From: Pseudomonadota bacterium
GTDB taxonomy: Bacteria > Chloroflexota > Ktedonobacteria > Ktedonobacterales > JACDGC01
Length of the DNA stretch: 18,699 nucleotides
NCBI GenBank assembly: GCA_021323815.1
Contig: JAJPKG010000393.1
Coordinates: 1 to 18,699, forward strand
Direction: 5' to 3'
Part shown: positions 13,322 through 18,699 of the stretch, piece after piece
Position numbering within the stretch: the first letter of the stretch is position 1
Layout of the letters: every line of letters starts with the position of its first letter
Notes under the pieces: model-generated
Databases searched by the model: none
What the model was told of the DNA's origin: nothing
Seen by the model: only the letters and a program-made list of their open reading frames with translations
Program-made: the position numbers and the translations under genes

Positions 13322-14029
13322 TCAGTTCATGTCTTCGGCGTCGGGGATGGGCGGCAGGTCGGCGATATCCATCGGCGGCTTGGGGGGAGCCTGATGCGTG
13401 CGCACATATTGCATGCACCGCTCATACATCTCTTCGCTGATGAGATCCTGCGCGTGATAGTGGTTGAGCATCACTTCCAGCTTGAGGATGCTGATGAGGT
13501 TATAGCCGTAATGCTTGAGCTGTTCCGTCGCGCCCTGCTCGCGGTCGATCAGCACGATGACATCCTTCACCACCACGTCATGCTCGGCCAGAAAGCGCGC
13601 CGTCTGGATGGTGCTGCCGCCGGTCGTGATGAGATCGTCGATCAGCAGCGCGCGGTTGCCCTTCTGAAACTCGCCCTCAATGCCTCGCGCGCCGGTACCC
13701 TGCTGGCTGAGACGCGGATAGATGCAGGGTATTGACGATTCCAGCGAATAGGCCACCGCCAGCAACAAACCACCGACGGGGATGCCCGCCACCACTTCAA
13801 AAGGCTGGATGCGTGGCTTGCGCAGCGATTGCGCCAGTTGCACTTCTTGATCGATCAGTTTGGCCGCCACGCGCAACGCCATCGGATTGCTGATGAGCTT
13901 CTTGGGGTTGATGAAGACGGGTGATTTCGCCGCCGATTGGCTGACGGTGAATTCGCCGAACTGCACGGCCCCAATATCATAGAGTGTTTGCGCTAGCCAG
14001 AGATTGTCGAGTGACGGTTCCTTTGCCAC
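13322..14029 (-). CDS. pyrE: Orotate phosphoribosyltransferase
   Basis: 235 residues. It converts orotate plus PRPP to OMP in pyrimidine synthesis, in the cytoplasm. The PRPP-binding motif is ALLIDDLITTGGST (127-140) with the acidic pair D131-D132. The catalytic-loop region before it is GARGIEGEFQKG (113-124), where the usual K-x-H-G form is replaced, as in orotate/UMPS-like divergent members. AGIPVGGLLLA (81-91) forms the substrate-side loop. The C-terminal 25 residues are a Pro-rich tail. The start is GTG 14029: a purine-rich GGGGG-type ribosome-binding site (14040-14045) sits about 8 bases upstream, and no better ATG exists. It is a single gene, divergent from the PIG-L gene, with a clear promoter at 14113-14141. 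A general phosphoribosyltransferase role cannot be fully excluded. Confidence 0.9.
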   Translation of the reverse strand: MAKEPSLDNLWLAQTLYDIGAVQFGEFTVSQSAAKSPVFINPKKLISNPMALRVAAKLIDQEVQLAQSLRKPRIQPFEVVAGIPVGGLLLAVAYSLESSIPCIYPRLSQQGTGARGIEGEFQKGNRALLIDDLITTGGSTIQTARFLAEHDVVVKDVIVLIDREQGATEQLKHYGYNLISILKLEVMLNHYHAQDLISEEMYERCMQYVRTHQAPPKPPMDIADLPPIPDAEDMN

Positions 14030-14066
14030 CGTAACGGCCCCCTTTGTGAATGCGCGTTGCCCATCT

Positions 14067-14079
14067 GCCGCCCTGCGGC
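14067..14079 (-). promoter_or_regulatory. Stem-loop in the pyrE leader
   Basis: GCCGC, loop, GCGGC: a 5-bp stem with a 3-base loop, 38-50 bases upstream of the pyrE start and downstream of the predicted transcription start. GCCC/GGGC arms flank it. It could influence translation; no T-run or PyrR-box match is evident. Confidence 0.3.
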
Positions 14080-14112
14080 GTCACTGCGGGCGTGTCTGGG
14101 GTCTGTTGCATC

Positions 14113-14141
14113 AAAATAGTGAGCATATCATGCTCTGTCCA
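14113..14141 (-). promoter_or_regulatory. pyrE promoter with a palindromic operator in the spacer
   Basis: On the minus strand -35 TGGACA (14141-14136; 5 of 6) and -10 TATTTT (14118-14113; 4 of 6) with a 17-bp spacer. The spacer contains GAGCAT, GAT, ATGCTC (14135-14121), a perfect 6-bp-arm palindrome. The start site would be about 14106, giving a leader near 77 bases. A repressor bound here would block RNA polymerase directly. Confidence 0.6.
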
Positions 14142-14240
14142 GTGTAGCAGAAAACACAAGCGCATGCAATATGCACGCGCTATATGCCATAATCTGAGAA
14201 GCAGTGTTGATCTTAGCCGAAAGGATAGCACATCTCACCA

Positions 14241-14972
14241 ATGACAGAACCACAAACCGCGCCGCGCGTGCTGATCGTCATGGCGCATCCCGATGACGGC
14301 GAATTCATGTGTGGCGCGACCATCGCTCGCTGGGCGCGGGAAGGCTATGACATCCATTATTGCATCCTCACCAACGGTGATGTCGGCACGCGCGACCCAC
14401 ACATGACACGCGAGCAACTGGCCGCCACGCGCCAAGCTGAAGCGCAAGAGGCTGCGCGCCGCCTGGGCGTGCACCACGACGTGATCTTCCTGAATTACGT
14501 CGATTCCATGCTGGAGCCGTCGCTGGATCTGCGCCGCGATGTGACGCGTGTCATCCGCCGGACGCGACCCGATATCGTCATTACCCAAGATCCTTCGACG
14601 TATTATCACGGCCAGAGCTACATCAACCATCCCGATCACCGCGTGGTGGGCGAAGTGACGATGGGGGCGATCATGCCCTCGGCCAGCATGCGCCTGATCT
14701 TCCCCGAACTCTATGAGCCGGAAGGATTAGAGCCGCACGACGTGGGGGAACTCTATCTGACCAACACCACCCACACCGACCGCTGGGTGGAAGTGACGGA
14801 AGAGGACGTGGCGCGCCAGGCCGACGCGCTGCGGGCGCACGTCTCGCAGCTTTCGCGCGACCCGATGGAATGGGTGATGGAAGATGCGCGGGAAGAAGCC
14901 GCCGAGGCACGCCGGCACGGCCACGATTTCAAGCTGGCGAATGGATTTAAGTATTTCAAGTTTCGGCGATAG
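14241..14972 (+). CDS. PIG-L/LmbE family deacetylase
   Basis: 243 residues. Members are zinc enzymes that remove N-acetyl groups from sugars such as GlcNAc conjugates (MshB, BshB, PIG-L). Metal-site motifs are present: AHPDDGE (15-21, with H16 and D19 as ligands by family analogy) and INHPDHR (128-134), with TNGDVGT between them at 44-50. The fold is an LmbE Rossmann-like domain; the C-terminal 60 residues are helical and charged, and the final KYFKF is common in actinobacterial and Chloroflexota homologues. The substrate is not deducible; mycothiol or bacillithiol precursor is one option, but no partner genes are here. The ribosome-binding site is weak (AAGGA 15 bases before ATG 14241), although no other start fits. 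It diverges from pyrE. Confidence 0.93.
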   Translation: MTEPQTAPRVLIVMAHPDDGEFMCGATIARWAREGYDIHYCILTNGDVGTRDPHMTREQLAATRQAEAQEAARRLGVHHDVIFLNYVDSMLEPSLDLRRDVTRVIRRTRPDIVITQDPSTYYHGQSYINHPDHRVVGEVTMGAIMPSASMRLIFPELYEPEGLEPHDVGELYLTNTTHTDRWVEVTEEDVARQADALRAHVSQLSRDPMEWVMEDAREEAAEARRHGHDFKLANGFKYFKFRR

Positions 14973-15013
14973 AAGTCAGGGGGCGATGGTCGTCCAGCAG
15001 GTCCGCTGGGAGC

Positions 15014-15050
15014 CAACCCCTCCCGGCTTGGAATGGCGAACCCTTCCGGG
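15014..15050. repeat. Dispersed repeat, family B, copy 2
   Basis: Bases 15023-15043 match 9751-9771 at 19 of 21 positions, in the same orientation. The perfect palindrome of copy 1 is not conserved here. It starts 41 bases after the PIG-L stop. The bases just before it (GTCCGCTGG, 15001-15009) also match the left end of repeat A copy 2, which may hint at a related family. Confidence 0.55.
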
Positions 15051-15084
15051 CAATTCTCATTGTTAAACGAGCGCAAGTGGCATG

Positions 15085-15130
15085 AGGATGGGCCGCCAAT
15101 CGGCCAGCCTCGGCCATTGGCGCGCATCCT
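15085..15130. repeat. Strong 46-base hairpin
   Basis: AGGATG/CATCCT outer arms, an internal loop, then CGCCAAT plus GGCC pairing with GGCC plus ATTGGCG, with one bulged C and a 6-base loop: about 17 bp in all. There is no T-run. It could be an RNA element, a REP-like palindrome or a rho-dependent/processing site. Confidence 0.65.
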
Positions 15131-15229
15131 GCTGGTAGTGCGCCACATTGTGACCAGGACCGTAACTCAAGGATGACACAGGCCGTCTTGGTCTGAGAAG
15201 GTGCATAGATCACTGGATGTCACATACTC

Positions 15230-15258
15230 TTGGCTATTCAGGGAAACTATGCTATCCT
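15230..15258 (+). promoter_or_regulatory. Promoter for the 15317 gene
   Basis: TTGGCT (15230-15235), 17 bases, TATCCT (15253-15258); each 4 of 6 to consensus. The start site would be near 15265, about 50 bases before the ATG. Confidence 0.5.
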
Positions 15259-15316
15259 GCCTAACGGATTCCACCACATCTCTACTGTAATCGCAGCTCA
15301 GGAGGTCTTTTTGCAT

Positions 15317-17071
15317 ATGCGGTTTTCCTTAACCCGCAGAGCGTTATTCACGCCCTGTCTGGTTGTCTTCGCGTTGATCGGCGCGCTGGCAACCAGCATG
15401 ACCACTGCTCGCGCCGCGACGCCGAGCCTGGATTATTCCGATATTTGTCCCGGTGATTCTCCCGCGAATTTCCAAAACGCGCTGGGCGCAAACGCGAACC
15501 CGAATCCGTTGGTAAGCAGCCCGAACGGGCATTGTGCAAAGTTCAGCGTCAATGGCGGTCCGCGCACCGACATCGGCATGGCGCACAGCGGCGATCTGGT
15601 GACGCTCTATGGCATCGGCGGGTGGAAACCGAACAGCCCCGTGCAGGTGTGGCAGAGCGATGCGTTCCCGATCCGCAACCCCAACCACAAATGGCCCCTG
15701 ACCAACCAGATCATCGGCCCCGACACCGACATTCACCGCGAGTGCCGCGCCATCTTGAAGGGCAACCAGGCGAACCCTTTGAGGACGTTCGCCACGCCAC
15801 AGACCGATAACGGCGATCAATTGGCCTTCACCCCGGTCCAATTCCTGGCCCCGGCGGTGACGGAAGCGTCCATCGTCAACATCCGCATTTCCATCCCCAA
15901 CCCGCCCTGCACCGCGCTGCCGGGGGCTTCGGACGAAGTGCAGGCGACGGATGCGCTGTTGCTGGTGCAGCCTTTCGTGCAGAACTGCGTGCAGAAGACC
16001 GGCGGCAAAACCTGCATCTCCATTGATCCTCAGGTGGTGTATCCCGGCACGCAGTTCACCGTGACGGCGGAAAACCTGCCGGCGAACGCGACATCCCTGA
16101 ATGTGGTCATCGGCAGCGCGCAGGGCATCACCTGCACCACGCTGGGCACGCTCAGCAACAACTCCGCCACCGTGACGGCTCCCCCACTGTCGAACCTGCC
16201 GCTCACCAGCCAATCCAACGGCACATATCCCTTTAAGGTGGGCGTCAGCACCACACAGGATTGCAGCGGCCTCGTCGGCCAGATGCAAAACCTGTATGTC
16301 TCGCCGCCAAGCTACACCATTCCATCGCAGGTGACCAGCGGCGACACCGCCAGCATCACCGGCGTCGGCTGGCTGGGCGGTGCTGCCGGCGGCAGCGGCC
16401 CGCAGCCCTTGCAGGTCGTTGGTTATGTGGGCAGCGCGAACAATTTCGATTGCAGCAAGGCCGCCACGTTGCCGGCCACCACGACCGCCAGCGACGGTTC
16501 CTTCACCCTGACCTACAAAGCACCGGATGTCAACAACACCACCAACGATAAGGTGATCATCGCCGCCTTCCCCCAGGGCGCGACGGTGAGCAACGGCTGC
16601 CAGGCGGCGACGGATCCCTCCTGCCAGTCGGCCTCGCCCAGCCAGAACTGCCCGTTGATCGCCGCTACCGGCCCGCTGCAAGTGGTGCCGCAGCCCGCAC
16701 CAAACATTCCCTGGCTCTTGATCATCCTGCCGCTGCTGTTCTTGCTGCCGCTGCTGCCGCTCTTCTTCTGGCTCGGTCGCCGCGAGGAAGACGAGTTGAT
16801 CGTCACCGAAGAAGATGTGACGGTGGAACGCGAAGTGATGGACGCGACAAACTCGCAGCGCGTGGCCGACACGACCTATGCGCGCACCATCCGCCTGACG
16901 CGCGAGCGCGTGCGCCTGCGCGACGGCAAGGTGCTGGATAAAGAGGTCGAGGAATACGACGTGTATCGCGACGCACAGGGCAAAGAGGTGCGCCGTCTGC
17001 GCCCACCGGTCACGACCCCGGCCCCCGCGCCCTCGGCACGCCCCGCCACCGGCGGCGCAACCAACGTCTAG
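15317..17071 (+). CDS. Exported Ig-like protein with C-terminal membrane helix and charged cytoplasmic tail
   Basis: 584 residues. A signal peptide (1-33, twin Arg, hydrophobic core, ARA|AT cleavage) precedes a large extracytoplasmic part: a Cys-containing N-terminal region (34-225), an Ig/IPT-like domain (about 235-328) and a second beta domain (about 332-456). A membrane helix follows at about 464-487, stopped by GRREEDE. The cytoplasmic tail (488-584) is unusual: about 75 highly charged residues with alternating hydrophobics (ELIVTEEDVTVEREV, RTIRLTRERVRLRD, VEEYDVYRD), probably beta or coiled, ending in a Pro/Ala tail. I recognise no named family. The start is ATG 15317 with GGAGGT (15301-15306) 10 bases upstream; the longer frame from TTG 15230 overlaps the promoter. 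Topology suggests a surface receptor or wall-to-cytoplasm linker, which is inference. Confidence 0.88.
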   Translation: MRFSLTRRALFTPCLVVFALIGALATSMTTARAATPSLDYSDICPGDSPANFQNALGANANPNPLVSSPNGHCAKFSVNGGPRTDIGMAHSGDLVTLYGIGGWKPNSPVQVWQSDAFPIRNPNHKWPLTNQIIGPDTDIHRECRAILKGNQANPLRTFATPQTDNGDQLAFTPVQFLAPAVTEASIVNIRISIPNPPCTALPGASDEVQATDALLLVQPFVQNCVQKTGGKTCISIDPQVVYPGTQFTVTAENLPANATSLNVVIGSAQGITCTTLGTLSNNSATVTAPPLSNLPLTSQSNGTYPFKVGVSTTQDCSGLVGQMQNLYVSPPSYTIPSQVTSGDTASITGVGWLGGAAGGSGPQPLQVVGYVGSANNFDCSKAATLPATTTASDGSFTLTYKAPDVNNTTNDKVIIAAFPQGATVSNGCQAATDPSCQSASPSQNCPLIAATGPLQVVPQPAPNIPWLLIILPLLFLLPLLPLFFWLGRREEDELIVTEEDVTVEREVMDATNSQRVADTTYARTIRLTRERVRLRDGKVLDKEVEEYDVYRDAQGKEVRRLRPPVTTPAPAPSARPATGGATNV

Positions 17072-17084
17072 CCGATCTATCAGG

Positions 17085-17113
17085 TGCCGGTTCATTCATG
17101 AAGTGAGCCGGCA
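17085..17113 (+). terminator. Hairpin 1 after the 15317 gene
   Basis: TGCCGG and CCGGCA arms extended inward by TTCATT/AGTGAG pairing with two G-T wobbles: about 12 bp. It starts 14 bases after the stop codon. No T-run. Confidence 0.5.
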
Positions 17114-17119
17114 ACAACA

Positions 17120-17151
17120 AGCGGGACCAGATCGCGCGATCTGGTCCCGCT
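17120..17151. terminator. Perfect 32-base palindrome, likely bidirectional terminator
   Basis: AGCGGGACCAGATCGC reads the same on both strands (16-bp self-complementary arms). It lies between convergent genes. The minus side is followed by TTGTTGTTG, weakly T-rich; the plus side lacks a T-run. Confidence 0.7.
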
Positions 17152-17167
17152 GGCATGTTCGGAGTAG

Positions 17168-17187
17168 TGAAATGGTGCCACATTTCA
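17168..17187. repeat. Third hairpin in the convergent gap
   Basis: TGAAATG (17168-17174) and CATTTCA (17181-17187) are exact complements around a 6-base loop. Confidence 0.55.
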
Positions 17188-17233
17188 GCCTGGAGGTTTC
17201 GTTTCCGGTGGGCTGCGCGGGCAAGCCAGGTCT

Positions 17234-17286
17234 CGCCCCGATGAAGTGGGCACGATTCTCGTTTCCCGAAGAAACAGAGCGGGGCG
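17234..17286 (-). ncRNA. Structured 3' region of the phosphodiesterase transcript (RNA element candidate)
   Basis: On the minus strand CGCCCCG (17286-17280) pairs with CGGGGCG (17240-17234), enclosing GTTTC, TTCGG, GAAAC (17275-17261), a stem with a UUCG-type loop extended by CTC/GAG around one bulge. It begins 10 bases after the phosphodiesterase stop. It is probably a terminator or stability element; an independent RNA is possible but unsupported. Confidence 0.4.
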
Positions 17287-17296
17287 TGTCAAGCGG

Positions 17297-18085
17297 CTAG
17301 CCGGCGCGGGCGGGGGCGAGCGCCCCGACGACGGCACGGGCGCGGGCGGGATCATTGGTGATGATGCCGTCAACATCCAGGCGGGCCAGATGGCGCAGCG
17401 CACGCTCATCGTCTACCGTCCAGACGTTCACGTCCATCCCCAACAGGTGCGCACGTTCCACCACCGCCGGCGTCACCAGCCGCCAGTAAGGATGGATTGC
17501 CTCGCAACCCAGCGCGCTCGCCCCTGTGATCCATGCCAGGCTGTTGCGCATGCTGCTCATCATCCCCTCGAACGACGACGCAGGATATAACAGCGCCCGC
17601 CTCAAGGAGGAGTGCCGCTGCTGGGTATACGCCAGATTGAAACGGTCGAAAGATGACAGCAGCACCTGGCCGACGGCATTGCGCTCGGCGATCAGCCGCG
17701 CAACCGCATCGATCAACTCCGGCGCTTTGGCCGGCTTGATCTCGACGTTGATCACCAGCGTTCCCGGCACGGTGCGGTCAAAGACCTCGCTCAGCAGCGG
17801 CACCGGTTCTGAAGATGCCGCCTTGCGGTTGCCGCGCTCGTGCACGTGCAGCTTGCGCACCTGTTCCAGCGTCATGGCGGCGACGGCCCCATGCCCGTCG
17901 GTGGTGGCGTCCACCGTGTCGTCGTGCATCACCACCACGTGGCCGTCCGCCGTCAGATGCACGTCCAGTTCTATGCCCTGCGCGCCCTGTTGCACCGCCA
18001 GCGCGAACGCGACCAGCGTATTTTCCGGAGCATGGGCCGACGCGCCCCGATGCCCGAAGATAAAGGGTGGAACGTATTCCGTCAT
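17297..18085 (-). CDS. Glycerophosphodiester phosphodiesterase (GDPD family)
   Basis: 262 residues. It hydrolyses deacylated phospholipids to sn-glycerol 3-phosphate plus an alcohol. Family residues are all visible: GHRGASAHAPENT with H12, R13 and E21; IELDVHLTADG with the metal ligands E39 and D41; the catalytic H54 in MHDDTVDATTDG; VEIKP with E115; and the C-terminal VNVWTVDDE and VDGIITNDP motifs. There is no signal peptide, so it acts in the cytoplasm (UgpQ-like). Start ATG 18085 has GAGG 7 bases upstream. It ends convergent to the 15317 gene and starts divergent from the phosphatase gene. Length is normal for single-domain members. Confidence 0.95.
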   Translation of the reverse strand: MTEYVPPFIFGHRGASAHAPENTLVAFALAVQQGAQGIELDVHLTADGHVVVMHDDTVDATTDGHGAVAAMTLEQVRKLHVHERGNRKAASSEPVPLLSEVFDRTVPGTLVINVEIKPAKAPELIDAVARLIAERNAVGQVLLSSFDRFNLAYTQQRHSSLRRALLYPASSFEGMMSSMRNSLAWITGASALGCEAIHPYWRLVTPAVVERAHLLGMDVNVWTVDDERALRHLARLDVDGIITNDPARARAVVGALAPARAG

Positions 18086-18248
18086 GCGACTACCTCAGAC
18101 GAATGGGATCATGCCATGAGGCTATCGTAACATATCTTGGGCATCATTGCATGTGCTATAAGACAATCTGGTTGCACAGCGCTTGCAGGAAGCGGTGCTA
18201 TCCGCTACGATCCCTACATCAAATTCATTGAGGAGCTACCGTTTTTTC

Positions 18249-18699
18249 ATGTCTTTTCCATTTCCCCTGGATGCCGAAACCCTGGCAGCCATCGCCGCCG
18301 TTCCCTATGAGCGCACCCCCAACTATGCCCGCGTCGATGCGCCGCATCCCTGGCGACCCTGGCACCAGGCGATCTACGGTGGCTCGCCCATCCCCATCTG
18401 CCTTGATCCGGCGTCCGGCGTTTTACTGCGCGAGCGTCTCTTTCTCGGCCCCAGCCGCGCCGAACTGGGCGACATCGACCGCCCTGAGGTTGACAGCATC
18501 GTGAACCTGTGCGAATTGAACGATCCCTGGCCGCTGAGCAAGCATGACCGCCGCTGGCAACGCGGCGAGGGTATGTTTGGCTATACCTGGGAAGCGCTGG
18601 ATGCCGACGCCCGCGACGTGGCGAAGATCCTGCGCGGCGGGCGGCGCGTGCTCATCCATTGCATGGCCGGGGTGAACCGCTCGGCCACACTCACCTGCG
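18249..18699 (+). CDS. Dual-specificity-type protein phosphatase (3' end outside window)
   Basis: The frame is open from ATG 18249 to the window end (150 codons). The signature HCMAGVNRSAT (137-147) is the cysteine phosphatase P-loop HCx5R, with nucleophile C138 and R144. It is preceded by LFLGPSRAELGDIDRPEVDSIVNLCE, the strand-and-loop typical of DSPc domains, and by a conserved-looking basic N-terminus. The usual general-acid Asp before the P-loop is not certain; D118 or D120 (ALDADARD) are candidates. AGGAG (18231-18235) lies 13 bases upstream, a long spacing across a T6 run. Substrate unknown: phosphotyrosine, phosphoserine/threonine, or a nucleotide/sugar phosphate. Confidence 0.88.
   Translation, partial: MSFPFPLDAETLAAIAAVPYERTPNYARVDAPHPWRPWHQAIYGGSPIPICLDPASGVLLRERLFLGPSRAELGDIDRPEVDSIVNLCELNDPWPLSKHDRRWQRGEGMFGYTWEALDADARDVAKILRGGRRVLIHCMAGVNRSATLTC

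Larger units (their letters stand above)
14973..15229. other. Intergenic region after the PIG-L gene (257 bp)
   Basis: No gene is supportable. It holds repeat B copy 2 (15014-15050) and a strong 46-base hairpin (15085-15130). Confidence 0.6.

Noticed and set aside
15230..15316. Upstream TTG start for the Ig-like protein
   Set aside because: It overlaps the predicted promoter and would bury the signal peptide; ATG 15317 has GGAGGT.
15344..17095. 583-codon minus-strand frame opposite the Ig-like gene
   Set aside because: The plus-strand gene has a signal peptide, membrane helix and strong ribosome-binding site; the antisense product is a Arg/Gly/His-rich shadow.

Overview
The window is a high-GC chromosomal stretch with densely packed genes. 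It has no rRNA, tRNA, transposase, phage gene or CRISPR array that I can see. The gene content suggests a monoderm-like Chloroflexota bacterium, perhaps near Ktedonobacteria: a short mraZ-rsmH-ftsL-ftsI division cluster, several secreted or membrane-anchored proteins with IPT/Ig-like folds and Thr/Pro- or Ser/Gly-rich linkers, and a small Cys/His-rich peptide. That placement is an inference from gene content and was not tested.

Layout. (1) 1-1161: 3' part of uvrA. (2) 1162-4273: an intergenic hairpin repeat, then two co-directional envelope genes, a single-pass membrane protein with a Thr/Pro linker and an exported IPT plus PQQ-like beta-propeller protein. (3) 4274-5648: structured spacer, a class I SAM methyltransferase, a 43-residue Cys/His peptide and an intrinsic terminator. 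(4) 5668-6261: a gene graveyard. The C-terminal piece of a peptide-ABC-transporter solute-binding protein and the N-terminal piece of a DUF433-type protein are joined by a second copy of the hairpin repeat found after uvrA. (5) 6321-10238, minus strand: mraZ, rsmH, ftsL, ftsI and a 94-residue unknown, with successive ATGA stop/start overlaps from rsmH onward. (6) 10239-10567: a dense divergent control region between mraZ and a TIR gene. It holds an exact 10-bp-period MraZ-box array, three DnaA boxes, a palindrome, and a TIR promoter framed by a CCCTAG...CTAGGG inverted repeat. (7) 10568-12027: a TIR-domain protein with two membrane helices, converging on a YbjN-like gene. (8) 12354-13253: a putative lipoprotein. 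(9) 13322-14972: pyrE and a PIG-L/LmbE deacetylase, divergent, with a palindrome exactly filling the pyrE promoter spacer. (10) 15317-17071: a large exported Ig-like protein with one C-terminal membrane helix and a charged cytoplasmic tail, followed by a row of hairpins. (11) 17297-18085: a glycerophosphodiester phosphodiesterase. (12) 18249-18699: a dual-specificity-type protein phosphatase cut by the window end.

How the genes relate. The division operon is the only clear functional unit. MraZ should bind its own upstream box, RsmH methylates 16S rRNA, and FtsL and FtsI act at the septum. The other genes look like single transcription units with their own ribosome-binding sites. The most interesting regions are the mraZ/TIR divergent control region and the two families of intergenic repeats. 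One repeat family sits inside the division operon and the other sits on a pseudogene junction.
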